NCBI GenBank assembly: GCA_964519615.1
Contig: CAZFIM010000004.1
Coordinates: 14,652-78,651, forward strand
From: CAZFIM01 sp964519615
Lineage (GTDB): Bacteria > Chloroflexota > Dehalococcoidia > GIF9 > UBA5629
DNA length: 64,000 nt
Reading direction: 5' to 3'
The notes beneath the pieces are model-generated. The model searched no databases. It was not told where the DNA came from and saw only the letters and a program-made list of their open reading frames with translations. Numbering within the stretch: position 1 is the first letter of the stretch; each line of letters begins with the position of its first letter. Shown piece by piece: positions 8,743 to 17,229 of the stretch. A program made the translations under genes and the position numbers.

Positions 8743-9498
8743 ATGTCAGCATACAACGAACTAAACGAGCCTTCCTCGGGGGCAACAGCCAAATTAGTGC
8801 TGCCGGATAACAGCACCATCTCCTTACAGTCATCCGGGCGCTGGATCGGACGCAGTGATTTTACCGGGCAGGTATCGGAAAGCGTCATCCAGCAGATCTC
8901 CCGCGAGCATCTGTTTATCACTATGGAAAACGGCAGTTTCTATTGTGAAGACCGCAGCAGCACTAACGGTACGCGCCTGAACGGGCAGGAAATAAGCGGG
9001 ACAGGTAGACACGTTTTGAAAGAAGGAGATACACTGGTCCTGGGCGATATAATTACTGTACATTTTCAGGGGCCGGTGCGCACTACCGCACCCTCCGGTT
9101 ACATTCAGACGGCGGCAGTTCCCTATAATGAAGCGCCTGCCGCACAAGACGTTCACTACAAGGAAAATACCTCCGGCCAGGGGAATCTGGCAATTGTCCC
9201 TCCTGAGATCAAGAAATGGCACTGGGGTGCTTTCTTTCTTAACTGGATATGGGGTATAGGAAACAATGTCTGGATAGCGCTGTTGTGCTTTGTTCCGATG
9301 GTCAATATCGTTATGATCTTTATACTCGGTGCCAGGGGAAACGAATGGGCATGGCGCAATAAAAGGTGGGACAGTATCGAACATTTCAAAAGGGTTCAGC
9401 ACAAATGGACTGCATGGGGATTAGGACTATTTTTGGCAGGCATAGCAATCAATATCATATATTTCATTGCCATGGCGTCATGCATGCGCTCTTTTTAA
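8743..9498 (+). CDS. FHA-domain protein with C-terminal membrane domain
   Basis: 251 residues. Seen: an N-terminal forkhead-associated domain (about 12-105) with GRS near residue 37, ISREHLFI and SSTNGTRLNG, the phosphothreonine-binding loop residues of FHA domains. A linker leads to a membrane domain (about 150-251) with two or three hydrophobic helices and the conserved-looking block KKWHWGAFFLNWIWGIGNN and GNEWAWRNKRWDSIEHFKR. I have seen the second part as a C-terminal module of small bacterial membrane proteins but know no function. FHA domains read Ser/Thr kinase marks, yet no kinase lies in the window. The gene stands alone between a terminator and a convergent dehydrogenase. Confidence 0.85.
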   Translation: MSAYNELNEPSSGATAKLVLPDNSTISLQSSGRWIGRSDFTGQVSESVIQQISREHLFITMENGSFYCEDRSSTNGTRLNGQEISGTGRHVLKEGDTLVLGDIITVHFQGPVRTTAPSGYIQTAAVPYNEAPAAQDVHYKENTSGQGNLAIVPPEIKKWHWGAFFLNWIWGIGNNVWIALLCFVPMVNIVMIFILGARGNEWAWRNKRWDSIEHFKRVQHKWTAWGLGLFLAGIAINIIYFIAMASCMRSF

Positions 9499-9513
9499 GA
9501 ACCCTTGCGTATT

Positions 9514-10527
9514 TTATTTGTTTTTCTGCCGGCGTGACTTAAAATCCGGATTGATTATCCATTCCGGCCAGGTATTATGCACGGTACTTGCCACCGCTTC
9601 ATATATCCTTTGCTTATATTTAACGGATGATTCTTCCGAATAATAGGCCGAATGGGCGGTTATGATAACATTATCGAACTTGAGCAGAGGATGATCGGCA
9701 CCTATTCCGGCAGGCTCTTCTGCCACCACATCAAGTGCGGCACCGGCAATCAAGCCTTCCGCAAGCGCTGTACATAGGGCACCCTGATCCACAAAAGCTC
9801 CGCGGGCAACATTGATAAGATATGCCGTATTTTTCATTGAGCGGAACTCTCTCATCCCGATCAGCTTCCTTGATTCCGGATTATAGCTGGCCTGAATGGA
9901 GATAAAATCACACAGAGGAAGCATATCCTCAAGCGTTGCCCGTGTTACACCCATGTCCTTAAACACCTCGTCTGCTACCCCGGGATCACAGGCAATAACC
10001 TTAAGACCGTAACCCAACGCTTTAGCAGCCACCAGCCGGCCTATCCTGCCGAAGCCGATCAGCCCCAACGTTCTTCCGCGAATGGGAAATGTAGGCGGAA
10101 GTATCACATTACGGAATTCACGCTTCTCAAAGGAATTCCATTTATTTTCTCTCACTGCCCTGTCGAGCCGGGTGATCTTGCGTGCGCTGGCAAAGAGCAG
10201 GGCCATTGCGTGATCGGAAACCTCTTCCATGCAGTAGTCACCGGGATAGGAAATACATATACCTTTTTCCGTAGCAGCCTTAATATCTATAGTATCGAAG
10301 CCTGTGCCGGCATTAAAGATTAAACGGCATTTATCCAGCTTCTCAATCACCCTGCGGCTGAAAGGCTGCATCAGAGTAATAATGGCATCCGCATCGCGCG
10401 TGGCTTCAATGAGCTCATCCTCCGTAGTGCATGATACAGTCTCAAATTCAACGCCGAGGTCGTTTTTATATGACTCGATTTCCCTCCTGCTCAGAACCCT
10501 GGCAGTCATTACAACTTTAGCACTCAT
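9514..10527 (-). CDS. D-isomer-specific 2-hydroxyacid dehydrogenase
   Basis: NAD-dependent dehydrogenase of the phosphoglycerate dehydrogenase/D-lactate dehydrogenase superfamily, 337 residues. Seen: Rossmann loop GLIGFGRIGRLVA near residue 153 with Asp (CDPG) after the second strand indicating NAD(H) preference, the substrate Arg in LINVARGAFVDQ, Glu in VVAEEP and catalytic His in IITAHSAYYSEES. Known: such enzymes interconvert 2-oxoacids and D-2-hydroxyacids. It is close to C-terminal-truncated PGDH-like enzymes without an ACT domain, so serine synthesis is not indicated. It lies downstream of the SDR and dehydratase genes on the same strand, 175 bases from the SDR, suggesting a role in the same catabolic route (inference). 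Confidence 0.9.
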   Translation of the reverse strand: MSAKVVMTARVLSRREIESYKNDLGVEFETVSCTTEDELIEATRDADAIITLMQPFSRRVIEKLDKCRLIFNAGTGFDTIDIKAATEKGICISYPGDYCMEEVSDHAMALLFASARKITRLDRAVRENKWNSFEKREFRNVILPPTFPIRGRTLGLIGFGRIGRLVAAKALGYGLKVIACDPGVADEVFKDMGVTRATLEDMLPLCDFISIQASYNPESRKLIGMREFRSMKNTAYLINVARGAFVDQGALCTALAEGLIAGAALDVVAEEPAGIGADHPLLKFDNVIITAHSAYYSEESSVKYKQRIYEAVASTVHNTWPEWIINPDFKSRRQKNK

Positions 10528-10702
10528 TTGATTCTACCCCTGTATAAATATCAATTACCATCTCCGGACAGAGAATCCGGTTTACAGCCCCTGAAAATCT
10601 ATCCGAAGATGGTAAGAACGCTTTATAAATGGCGCATATGCAAACCACCGGCCACTCCATCCCTGTTGTATGCGCTTTTACCGTTTATCTGGCAGACCCG
10701 CA

Positions 10703-11461
10703 TCAACCCACAGCGGTGACGCCGCCGTCGACGTAGAGGATCTGTCCGGTAATAAAATCAGCCTCATCAGATGCCAGAAAAACACAGGCGCCTTCAACAT
10801 CAGAAGGAACACCAAGGCGTTTCATGGGGCTCTTATCGGCTGCCAGCTTGATGCGCTCCGGAGCTACCTCTCTCTGGATTGTCTCTGTAAGCACCAGTGC
10901 CGGGCCGATAGCATTGACGTTAACGCCAAAAGGCGCCCATTCCGCTGCCATCATGCGGGTGATCATATCGACCGCACCTTTGGTAGCGCCGTAGCCGGTA
11001 TTGCCGCCTGCGGTTCCGCGCGCGCCGCGAATAGAGGAAAGATTGATGATTTTACCCTTTTTCTTCTCAACCATCATCTTACCAAAGACTTTACAGGGCA
11101 GCATTACACCCTTTACGCTCACAGCGAACATGGCATCCCAATTCTTGACATCGATGTCGGTTGCGGCCATTTTAATATTCAATCCCTGTGAATTGACCAG
11201 AATATCAACCGTGCCGTATTTTTTCACTACCGCATCAGCCAGTTTTTTAACGCTGTCTTCATCAGCAACATCAACCTGCATAGCCGAAACCTCGTTTTTG
11301 GTCTCAGACTGAATTTTACTGGCTACCTGCTGCAATTTCTCCAGATTGCGGCTGGCGATCACGACCTTTGCACCCTGCTTTGACAGCGCCAGTGCGCAGT
11401 GTTCGCCCAAACCACCGGCACCACCGATGACAACCGCTATTTTTTTGTCCAGACTAAACAT
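10703..11461 (-). CDS. Short-chain dehydrogenase/reductase
   Basis: Classical SDR, 252 residues, cytoplasmic. Seen: cofactor loop GGAGGLGEHCA near residue 13, followed by ASRNLEKL whose Arg suggests NADP(H), the structural NSQG motif, catalytic Ser in LSSIRG, YxxxK in GYGATKGAVD, and the C-terminal ITGQILYVDGG. GGAGG lies five bases before ATG 11461. Known: enzymes of this group include gluconate 5-dehydrogenase, 3-oxoacyl-ACP reductase and phloroglucinol reductase. Because a transhydroxylase-like gene that would make phloroglucinol-type compounds lies 1.7 kb upstream, a ring reductase role is worth testing, but sequence motifs alone do not decide it. Confidence 0.92.
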   Translation of the reverse strand: MFSLDKKIAVVIGGAGGLGEHCALALSKQGAKVVIASRNLEKLQQVASKIQSETKNEVSAMQVDVADEDSVKKLADAVVKKYGTVDILVNSQGLNIKMAATDIDVKNWDAMFAVSVKGVMLPCKVFGKMMVEKKKGKIINLSSIRGARGTAGGNTGYGATKGAVDMITRMMAAEWAPFGVNVNAIGPALVLTETIQREVAPERIKLAADKSPMKRLGVPSDVEGACVFLASDEADFITGQILYVDGGVTAVG

Positions 11462-11590
11462 TGTACCCTCCTTAAATATTTATTACTTCACAAATTACTT
11501 AACGAGTTAATAAAAAAATCATCTAACCGTAAGACTCCATCCGAACTTTAATCCGTTCTGGGCAATCAGCATAACATATTGTCTGAAATG

Positions 11591-13027
11591 TTATTCGTTT
11601 ATACCTGCCAGCTTTTTAGCCAGTTTTTTCTTGGACTCCAGATCCGTATTACGCAAAATAGTCATCTTATGTGTCTCGGGCGACCCTGCGCCGTGAATAT
11701 TGGAGACGATATCGCGGCTTTCAAAGGCCAGCTTCTCTATCAACCTGAACATACGAATCCTGTCTTCAGTGGACACATTGTCAGCGCCTTTTAGGTATTT
11801 CTTAAGCAACGGCCCTATATCCGGATCTGCGAAGTCTTTTTCCGAAGGCACATCGGCGACCATGCCGCCCGCGATCTCTATCATATTACGTATGACTTCA
11901 TGCAGTTCCTTGCCCTCATAAAGTTTAGAGGTGTTAGAGAGAACGGGGTCAACCGTATAAATACCTGATGGCGTTGGAGTAGCTTCTACTGAAGCGGCAA
12001 CAGAGCAGCCGTAAATCGCCTGTATAGTCTTTATCATTTCCACCAGTTTGGCATTGATATGAGAAACATTTTTCAAGCCGTTGTAATCCGCAGCAACAGC
12101 CGCTGCACCGATCAAAACATCGCCCACGCCGCATTTGCAGCCGCCGTGCGAATGCCGGTGATAGTTGCCGAAATTACGAACCATCGGCCCTGCGTATTCA
12201 TATTCACCGCAGAGAAAGACATATTCCCAGGGGACAAAGACATCCTGGAAAAGAAGCATGGGGGCGAACTTGCTGTACTCCACATTACCAAGGTCGCAGT
12301 TTTCCATCGCCCTGCTCTCCAGCGTTCCTCTGCCGTATACATGAATTAGACCTTTGGTATCGGTGGGCACGGCAAAACAGACGGCGTAGTCTTTATCGTC
12401 CTCACGCATTTCGCGAGCGGGAACAATAAGCGCCCAGTGCGCACAGAGAGAGCCTGTCTGATGTATCTTGGCACCCCGCACGAAGATACCATCCTTGTTC
12501 TTATCAACAACGCGCAGATACATGTCCGGATCTTTCTGCTGAGACGGCCGGAGAGACCTGTCGCCTTTCACATCAGTCACACCACTGCAGACCACATAAT
12601 CGTTCCTCTGTACCATTTTAAGGAAGTCAGTCAGCCTTTTGAAGTATTCCGTATCGTATTTCTTATCGCAATTATATATTTCAATACCTGCGGAATTGAT
12701 GGCATCCATGCCGGTACAGCGCATAAAGCAGCCGCCTATACGCTGTGAGAGATATTTGAGCATTCTTACCTTTGCCAGCAAATCCTCCTGGCTCTGGTAG
12801 AATTTTACGAATCTGCTCACCTCTTCATTAATCAGGTCGGATTTTGCCACTAAAAAAGCCCGCCCCTCCTCCGTATTCGCCAGCGCATAAGTCTGCGCAA
12901 CTGAAGCAACCATATGCTTGATCAGGGGATGTTCTACCGGATTCTCTACTTTCTTGCCCAAAATATATGCTTGAGGATGAACTTTCTTGAGCGATTCATA
13001 ATATTGTTCCCTAGTCATTACAGCCAT
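11591..13027 (-). CDS. 4-hydroxybutyryl-CoA dehydratase / 4-hydroxyphenylacetate 3-hydroxylase family flavo-Fe-S enzyme
   Basis: 478 residues. Seen: C100-x3-C104 (GGCFMRC), H290-x6-C297 (YHRHSHGGCKCG, with a second possible H292/C299 pair), and the family blocks KIHQTGSLCAHW and SPETHK. Known from Clostridium aminobutyricum AbfD: a [4Fe-4S] cluster held by C99, C103, H292 and C299 plus FAD, dehydrating 4-hydroxybutyryl-CoA by a ketyl radical. All four cluster ligands have counterparts here, which separates it from the flavin-only oxygenases of the family. By my recollection of AbfD numbering, two other active-site residues differ: Tyr296 is His294 and Gln101 is Met102. That suggests an oxygen-sensitive hydroxyacyl-CoA dehydratase or isomerase with an altered substrate. 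A good ribosome site (GGAGG) precedes ATG 13027. Confidence 0.85.
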   Translation of the reverse strand: MAVMTREQYYESLKKVHPQAYILGKKVENPVEHPLIKHMVASVAQTYALANTEEGRAFLVAKSDLINEEVSRFVKFYQSQEDLLAKVRMLKYLSQRIGGCFMRCTGMDAINSAGIEIYNCDKKYDTEYFKRLTDFLKMVQRNDYVVCSGVTDVKGDRSLRPSQQKDPDMYLRVVDKNKDGIFVRGAKIHQTGSLCAHWALIVPAREMREDDKDYAVCFAVPTDTKGLIHVYGRGTLESRAMENCDLGNVEYSKFAPMLLFQDVFVPWEYVFLCGEYEYAGPMVRNFGNYHRHSHGGCKCGVGDVLIGAAAVAADYNGLKNVSHINAKLVEMIKTIQAIYGCSVAASVEATPTPSGIYTVDPVLSNTSKLYEGKELHEVIRNMIEIAGGMVADVPSEKDFADPDIGPLLKKYLKGADNVSTEDRIRMFRLIEKLAFESRDIVSNIHGAGSPETHKMTILRNTDLESKKKLAKKLAGINE

Positions 13028-13157
13028 TAATAAGTCCTCCTATCGTCAAAAAAGGTACATGAAGTATACACCTATTTACACACAAACCGTTAGTTGAAGT
13101 CTTCTATCAGACTATACCGCTGCAAGTATAATAAACCGATTTTACGGCATATTTTAT

Positions 13158-15668
13158 CTACAGATCATCACATTTTGTAATTTCGATCAAACAGGAGTTA
13201 GATGCCATTCCTGCGCAGTTCTGAGAAAGTATACGAGAAGGAGTCAAAATACTCACACAACCTCCCCTGTCTGTACTGCCCGCCGTACCCACCTGAAGCG
13301 GATCATACTTTGCACAACTACCATAACAATGTACCACGCCGGGCCTCACTCTCTCCGTTAATTGGGCAATGCCTAATACAGAGCCTCTCTCGTTATAGAG
13401 CTTCACAATGTCACTATTTTTGATACCGCGTATTGCTGCATCTGCCGGGTTAATACGCACTGTCCTATAATCATACCCGCCCTTGTTGATCCTGTTATTG
13501 GGGATAGCATCAATCCATTTGTTATGAGTTTCATGATGGGTATGATATGACGAACGCGGATGAGGGGAGATGAGCTGAAGAGGATATTGAGCGGTTTGTG
13601 TTGACTGGTACCCCTCCCAACTCGGTATATAGCGCGCCATAGGCGGGCGCTCGGTATCGTCAGGCATATATTTAGTCAGACTCTGTGAAACATACTCTAT
13701 TTTACCGCTCTCGGTTCCCAGTTCCTTAGCTTTTCCGGTGCCTGTTTTGGGATTATTGTCAGGGGTATCGCATTCCCTGCCCTCATAATACCACCGCAGC
13801 GCCGGTGTGCGCTTGTAATCAGGCGGCAGCGGCACAACAAAATAGCCCTTTTCCCTGAATGTTTCCCAGGGAACATAATCCGGCAGCGAAGAGTTGTCAA
13901 ACGCAACCCTGACCCAATCCTCCATAGTCTTGCCTTCCGTATACGCATCTTTAAATCCCAGGCGTTCAGCTAATGCGGAGTAAATATCATAGTCTGACTT
14001 CGATTCCCCTAAAGGCTCAATACATTTTTTCTGGTAGACCACCACACGATGGTTCGTTGCGGTACTTTGATCGTGCACATATCCTCCGCATTCACCTGAC
14101 AGGCTGATGTCAGGCCTTTCGAAGTTGGTGCAGGCCGGCAGCACGATATCAGCAAATCCGGTGGAGTTATTCCACCAGCAGTCCTGTACCACAAAACATT
14201 CAATACCGGGACTCTGCAGCAGATGTACCCACTTATTAGTCTCGGTCATACTGCCGATAAAAGAGCTGCCGTGGCGGTAGTACATGCGGCACTCGGAATG
14301 GTCTTTTTCCGGATAGGTAAAACGGTGGAACTGGTTGAGCGAAGAACCCCTCTTTTTTTCGAACATCCAGCTTTTAGGCGGGGTAAGAATAGCATCCGGC
14401 ATCAGGTTGCGGTAAAGACGCTGCGTTACCGGATTGACTATTGTTCCTCGCTGAATGCTCTTTTCCGCATATAGATCTATACCACCGTAGGCATAACCCG
14501 GAAAGAAGAAATCGCGGTTGAAAGGTGCGCCGTTTGCGCTCGACCACAAATTCACACCGGGCTTGCCCATACCCTGCATCGCCAGCAAATATACCATGAG
14601 CCTTGCCCATTCGGTGCCGTAAGCCTGGCGGCAGGCACCGCCTCCCAGACAGAAAGGATCGACCATAGTCCGTTTGGACGCCCATTCACGAGCAAGAGCC
14701 GTAATCACGCGGGCTTTAATACCGCAGATATTCTCTGCCCAACCAGGCGTTTTCTCCACACCGTCGGTCTTACCCATTATATGCTTTTTCCACTCATCGA
14801 AGCCCAGCGTACGATTACTAACATATTCTTTGTCATAAGTATTCTCTTTCAGCCAAACATAGGCGATCGCCTCCGCCAGCGCTGCATCGGTCCCCGGCCG
14901 GGGAGCAAGCCACTTGTAAGCATGAATACAACTGGTATAGTTGTTATAAGGATCAATAAATATTTGCCGTATACCAAGCTTCCTCATCCACAGCCGCCAG
15001 ATGGCAGCCTCCTGTCCGCCATATAACCCATGGGTAGAATCAGGGTCTGAGCTCCAGTGAATAAGCAGATCGGTATTCTGCAGACAATCCTCTAAAAGGT
15101 CATAATGCTCAGGCATCCCCAGCCGCCAGTAGAATCCGTAGGCATGAGCCGCACCCCAATACCAGCCTTCCCAGCTATCCGGATTGGGATCGATCATGGT
15201 GAATCCCAGCATATGAAAAAAACGGAAAAACACGCTGAAGTGATAGCCCAAAATACCCCAGTTATGGTGTGATGAACGGGTGCCGGTAATAGCCTCCTTG
15301 CCGTACTTCTTCTGAATACGTTTCATCTCTCCGGCCACTATAGCGAGGGCCTCATCCCAGGATATGCGCCGGTAGGAAGCTCTGCCTCTGTTTTCGGGAT
15401 GGCGTTCCCCGTCAGGATTGAAGTCCCTCCTTATCATTGGGTATTTGATACGGTTTTCAGAATAAATACGGCGGCGGTCGGCAATAGTAAACGGGGCAAC
15501 TGTAGCTTTACGCGGCGGTACAAAACTTTGTCCCCGTGCTGAGATAGTCCAGGACGGAGCATCCGATTCATCCAAAACAAGCGGACGAATGCGAGTTATT
15601 CTACCGTCCTCTACATGCACCAGCACCGGACCGCCAACCGTACAGTTTGTATATATCTTTTCAGACAC
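13158..15668 (-). CDS. Molybdopterin oxidoreductase resembling pyrogallol-phloroglucinol transhydroxylase large subunit
   Basis: 836 residues, start GTG 15668 with AAGGAG seven bases upstream. Seen: an N-terminus TNCTVGGPVLVHVEDG without the CxxCxxxC cluster motif of most DMSO-reductase-family enzymes, RSSHHNWG (H134), NPDSWEGW (D164, S165, W166), MQGMGKPGVNLW, FPGYAYGG (Y392) and a C-terminal dinucleotide-binding domain with SPHPRSSYHTHHE. Known: the Pelobacter acidigallici enzyme also lacks the N-terminal cluster, uses a Ser Mo ligand beside Asp174, with His144 and Tyr404 in the active site; offsets fit H134, D164/S165 and probably Y392. It moves a hydroxyl group between trihydroxybenzenes with no net redox. 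The family's Fe-S small subunit is not next to this gene. No TAT signal, so cytoplasmic. Confidence 0.85.
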   Translation of the reverse strand: MSEKIYTNCTVGGPVLVHVEDGRITRIRPLVLDESDAPSWTISARGQSFVPPRKATVAPFTIADRRRIYSENRIKYPMIRRDFNPDGERHPENRGRASYRRISWDEALAIVAGEMKRIQKKYGKEAITGTRSSHHNWGILGYHFSVFFRFFHMLGFTMIDPNPDSWEGWYWGAAHAYGFYWRLGMPEHYDLLEDCLQNTDLLIHWSSDPDSTHGLYGGQEAAIWRLWMRKLGIRQIFIDPYNNYTSCIHAYKWLAPRPGTDAALAEAIAYVWLKENTYDKEYVSNRTLGFDEWKKHIMGKTDGVEKTPGWAENICGIKARVITALAREWASKRTMVDPFCLGGGACRQAYGTEWARLMVYLLAMQGMGKPGVNLWSSANGAPFNRDFFFPGYAYGGIDLYAEKSIQRGTIVNPVTQRLYRNLMPDAILTPPKSWMFEKKRGSSLNQFHRFTYPEKDHSECRMYYRHGSSFIGSMTETNKWVHLLQSPGIECFVVQDCWWNNSTGFADIVLPACTNFERPDISLSGECGGYVHDQSTATNHRVVVYQKKCIEPLGESKSDYDIYSALAERLGFKDAYTEGKTMEDWVRVAFDNSSLPDYVPWETFREKGYFVVPLPPDYKRTPALRWYYEGRECDTPDNNPKTGTGKAKELGTESGKIEYVSQSLTKYMPDDTERPPMARYIPSWEGYQSTQTAQYPLQLISPHPRSSYHTHHETHNKWIDAIPNNRINKGGYDYRTVRINPADAAIRGIKNSDIVKLYNERGSVLGIAQLTERVRPGVVHCYGSCAKYDPLQVGTAGSTDRGGCVSILTPSRILSQNCAGMASNSCLIEITKCDDL

Positions 15669-16251
15669 AAAAAGACTCCTTCGCTAACGAAATTTGCAGC
15701 ATCCTGAAAACCGGTAGCTTAGCAGTGACTTCTTTTTCAAACTACATCCATCTTCAGCACTCATGAAGGCAGTCCTGCAAGAAATATCCGCAACGGCTCA
15801 AACTGAGTGAAAAAACAAAAAGGGCTGCAACAAGCAAATGCCGCCCTCCTCTATTTTACACTATCAAATGGTAGTACATTCAACTACGCAGGACAAGCAC
15901 GGTATTCAGAAACAAGACCATTGTGCAATACAAACAACCATCCTGCCGTATATAAATTCACCTTTGACGGATAAATAGTCAGAACCCCCACGTTTTTCTA
16001 TTGCCAAACCTGCTGCAACACACTTGAATATCTGTATTGCTGACACTTGGTTTGCTAAAGTGAGAATTAAATATACAATCTATTCTTCGTTTTAGCAGCA
16101 ATACAGTAACGAATATATGAACACAATAATTTTAACTTACGAAAGTGGCGATGAATACACATATTTTATCATATTAAACGGTGAGTATCTACAGATCGGA
16201 ACAAATATACTGTATTATCATTGCTATTTTCTCGCTTCTATAGTATATTTT
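15669..16251. other. Divergent intergenic region between the molybdenum enzyme and the Lrp-type regulator
   Basis: About 580 bases without a supported gene. It must hold the promoters for both divergent genes and is the natural site for control by the Lrp-like regulator. Small inverted repeats are visible (GTAGT-N7-ACTAC at 15871-15887; TTGT-N5-ACAA at 15921-15933), neither long enough to trust alone. The regulator frame stays open back to an ATG at 16117, but the extra 45 residues (Tyr-rich) do not resemble the family. Confidence 0.5.
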
Positions 16252-17175
16252 ATGGATATGATAGATGCCACTGACCGCAAAATTATTCTGGCGCTGCAAA
16301 AAAATGGTCGTTTAAGCAATGCTTCTCTTGCCCACATTGCCGGAGTCAGCACATCTACAGTGGCTAAGCGCGTTGAACACCTCCTCGAGAGCGATACTAT
16401 CAGAATCAGGGCAGTACCCAACCCCCGCAAGCTTGGTTATTACGCCGATGCGTTCATTACAATGGATGTCGACCTGCTTAAGATCGATGAGATATGTGCT
16501 CAACTCAAACCTATTTTCAATGTAAACTTCATTCATACATGCTTTGGCCGTTTTGACATACTACTTATCGTTTTTTTCCCCACCTGGGAAATTCTGCACA
16601 GCTTTGTAAAAGATCGCCTTGCTCACATTGAAGGTGTACGGCATATAGAAACCTTTTCTTTCAAAGACATCGTTAAGCGCCTGGAAAATATTTTCTCTGA
16701 ACCAGAGCAAAAGTCGCCTGCAGTACCAAGAGATGAGCTGGACTTCCAGCTTATGAACGAGCTGGTTATAGATGGAACAGCTAGTTATAAGAATCTGGCA
16801 AGCAAAACCGGCGCCAGTATCCCGACGATTGCCAGACGCATTACCAATCTGCTCAATAAAGGGGTGATAAAAATTATTGCCCTGCCGAATCCATCCAGAG
16901 TTGGCTATATTCACGGTGCGGTTGTCGGTATACGGGTCCAAACCGGTAAAATTGAAAACATATGCCAGCAGCTTGCGAAAAAAAAGGAAGTACACTTTGT
17001 TTTTACCTTGATCAACGGTTTCGATATATTAATAGGCATCCACAGCAGCACCCCGGAAGAAATGTACTACTTCATCAAGAATTTCCTTGCACACATTGAC
17101 GGCATCATCGATATTGAGACTTTCATCCGTGCTGAGATACAGAAACGTTATTACGGATGGATGCTTGAAGACTGA
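16252..17175 (+). CDS. Tandem-duplicated Lrp/AsnC-family transcription regulator
   Basis: 307 residues from ATG 16252 (MDMIDATDRKIIL, the usual family start); an upstream in-frame ATG at 16117 would add 45 atypical residues and neither has a clear ribosome site. Seen: two complete units in one chain. The first has winged helix LSNASLAHIAGVSTSTVAKRV and ligand domain up to about residue 145; the second begins DELDFQLMNELVIDG with helix-turn-helix KNLASKTGASIPTIARRI and its own RAM domain ending IETFIRAEIQ. Known: ordinary Lrp/AsnC proteins of about 150 residues assemble as dimers and octamers and sense small metabolites. The duplication makes a covalent dimer. It is divergent from the transhydroxylase-like gene and upstream of a ketopantoate-reductase-like gene, so it likely controls this island. 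Confidence 0.85.
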   Translation: MDMIDATDRKIILALQKNGRLSNASLAHIAGVSTSTVAKRVEHLLESDTIRIRAVPNPRKLGYYADAFITMDVDLLKIDEICAQLKPIFNVNFIHTCFGRFDILLIVFFPTWEILHSFVKDRLAHIEGVRHIETFSFKDIVKRLENIFSEPEQKSPAVPRDELDFQLMNELVIDGTASYKNLASKTGASIPTIARRITNLLNKGVIKIIALPNPSRVGYIHGAVVGIRVQTGKIENICQQLAKKKEVHFVFTLINGFDILIGIHSSTPEEMYYFIKNFLAHIDGIIDIETFIRAEIQKRYYGWMLED

Positions 17176-17229
17176 GTAATACATTTCCTTATACTACCAT
17201 TTATATCACTTTCAATTTGGAGAAACGCT

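Noticed and set aside
15921..15933. TTGT-N5-ACAA as an operator for the Lrp-type regulator
   Set aside because: Four-base arms occur by chance in AT-rich DNA; no second copy nearby was found.
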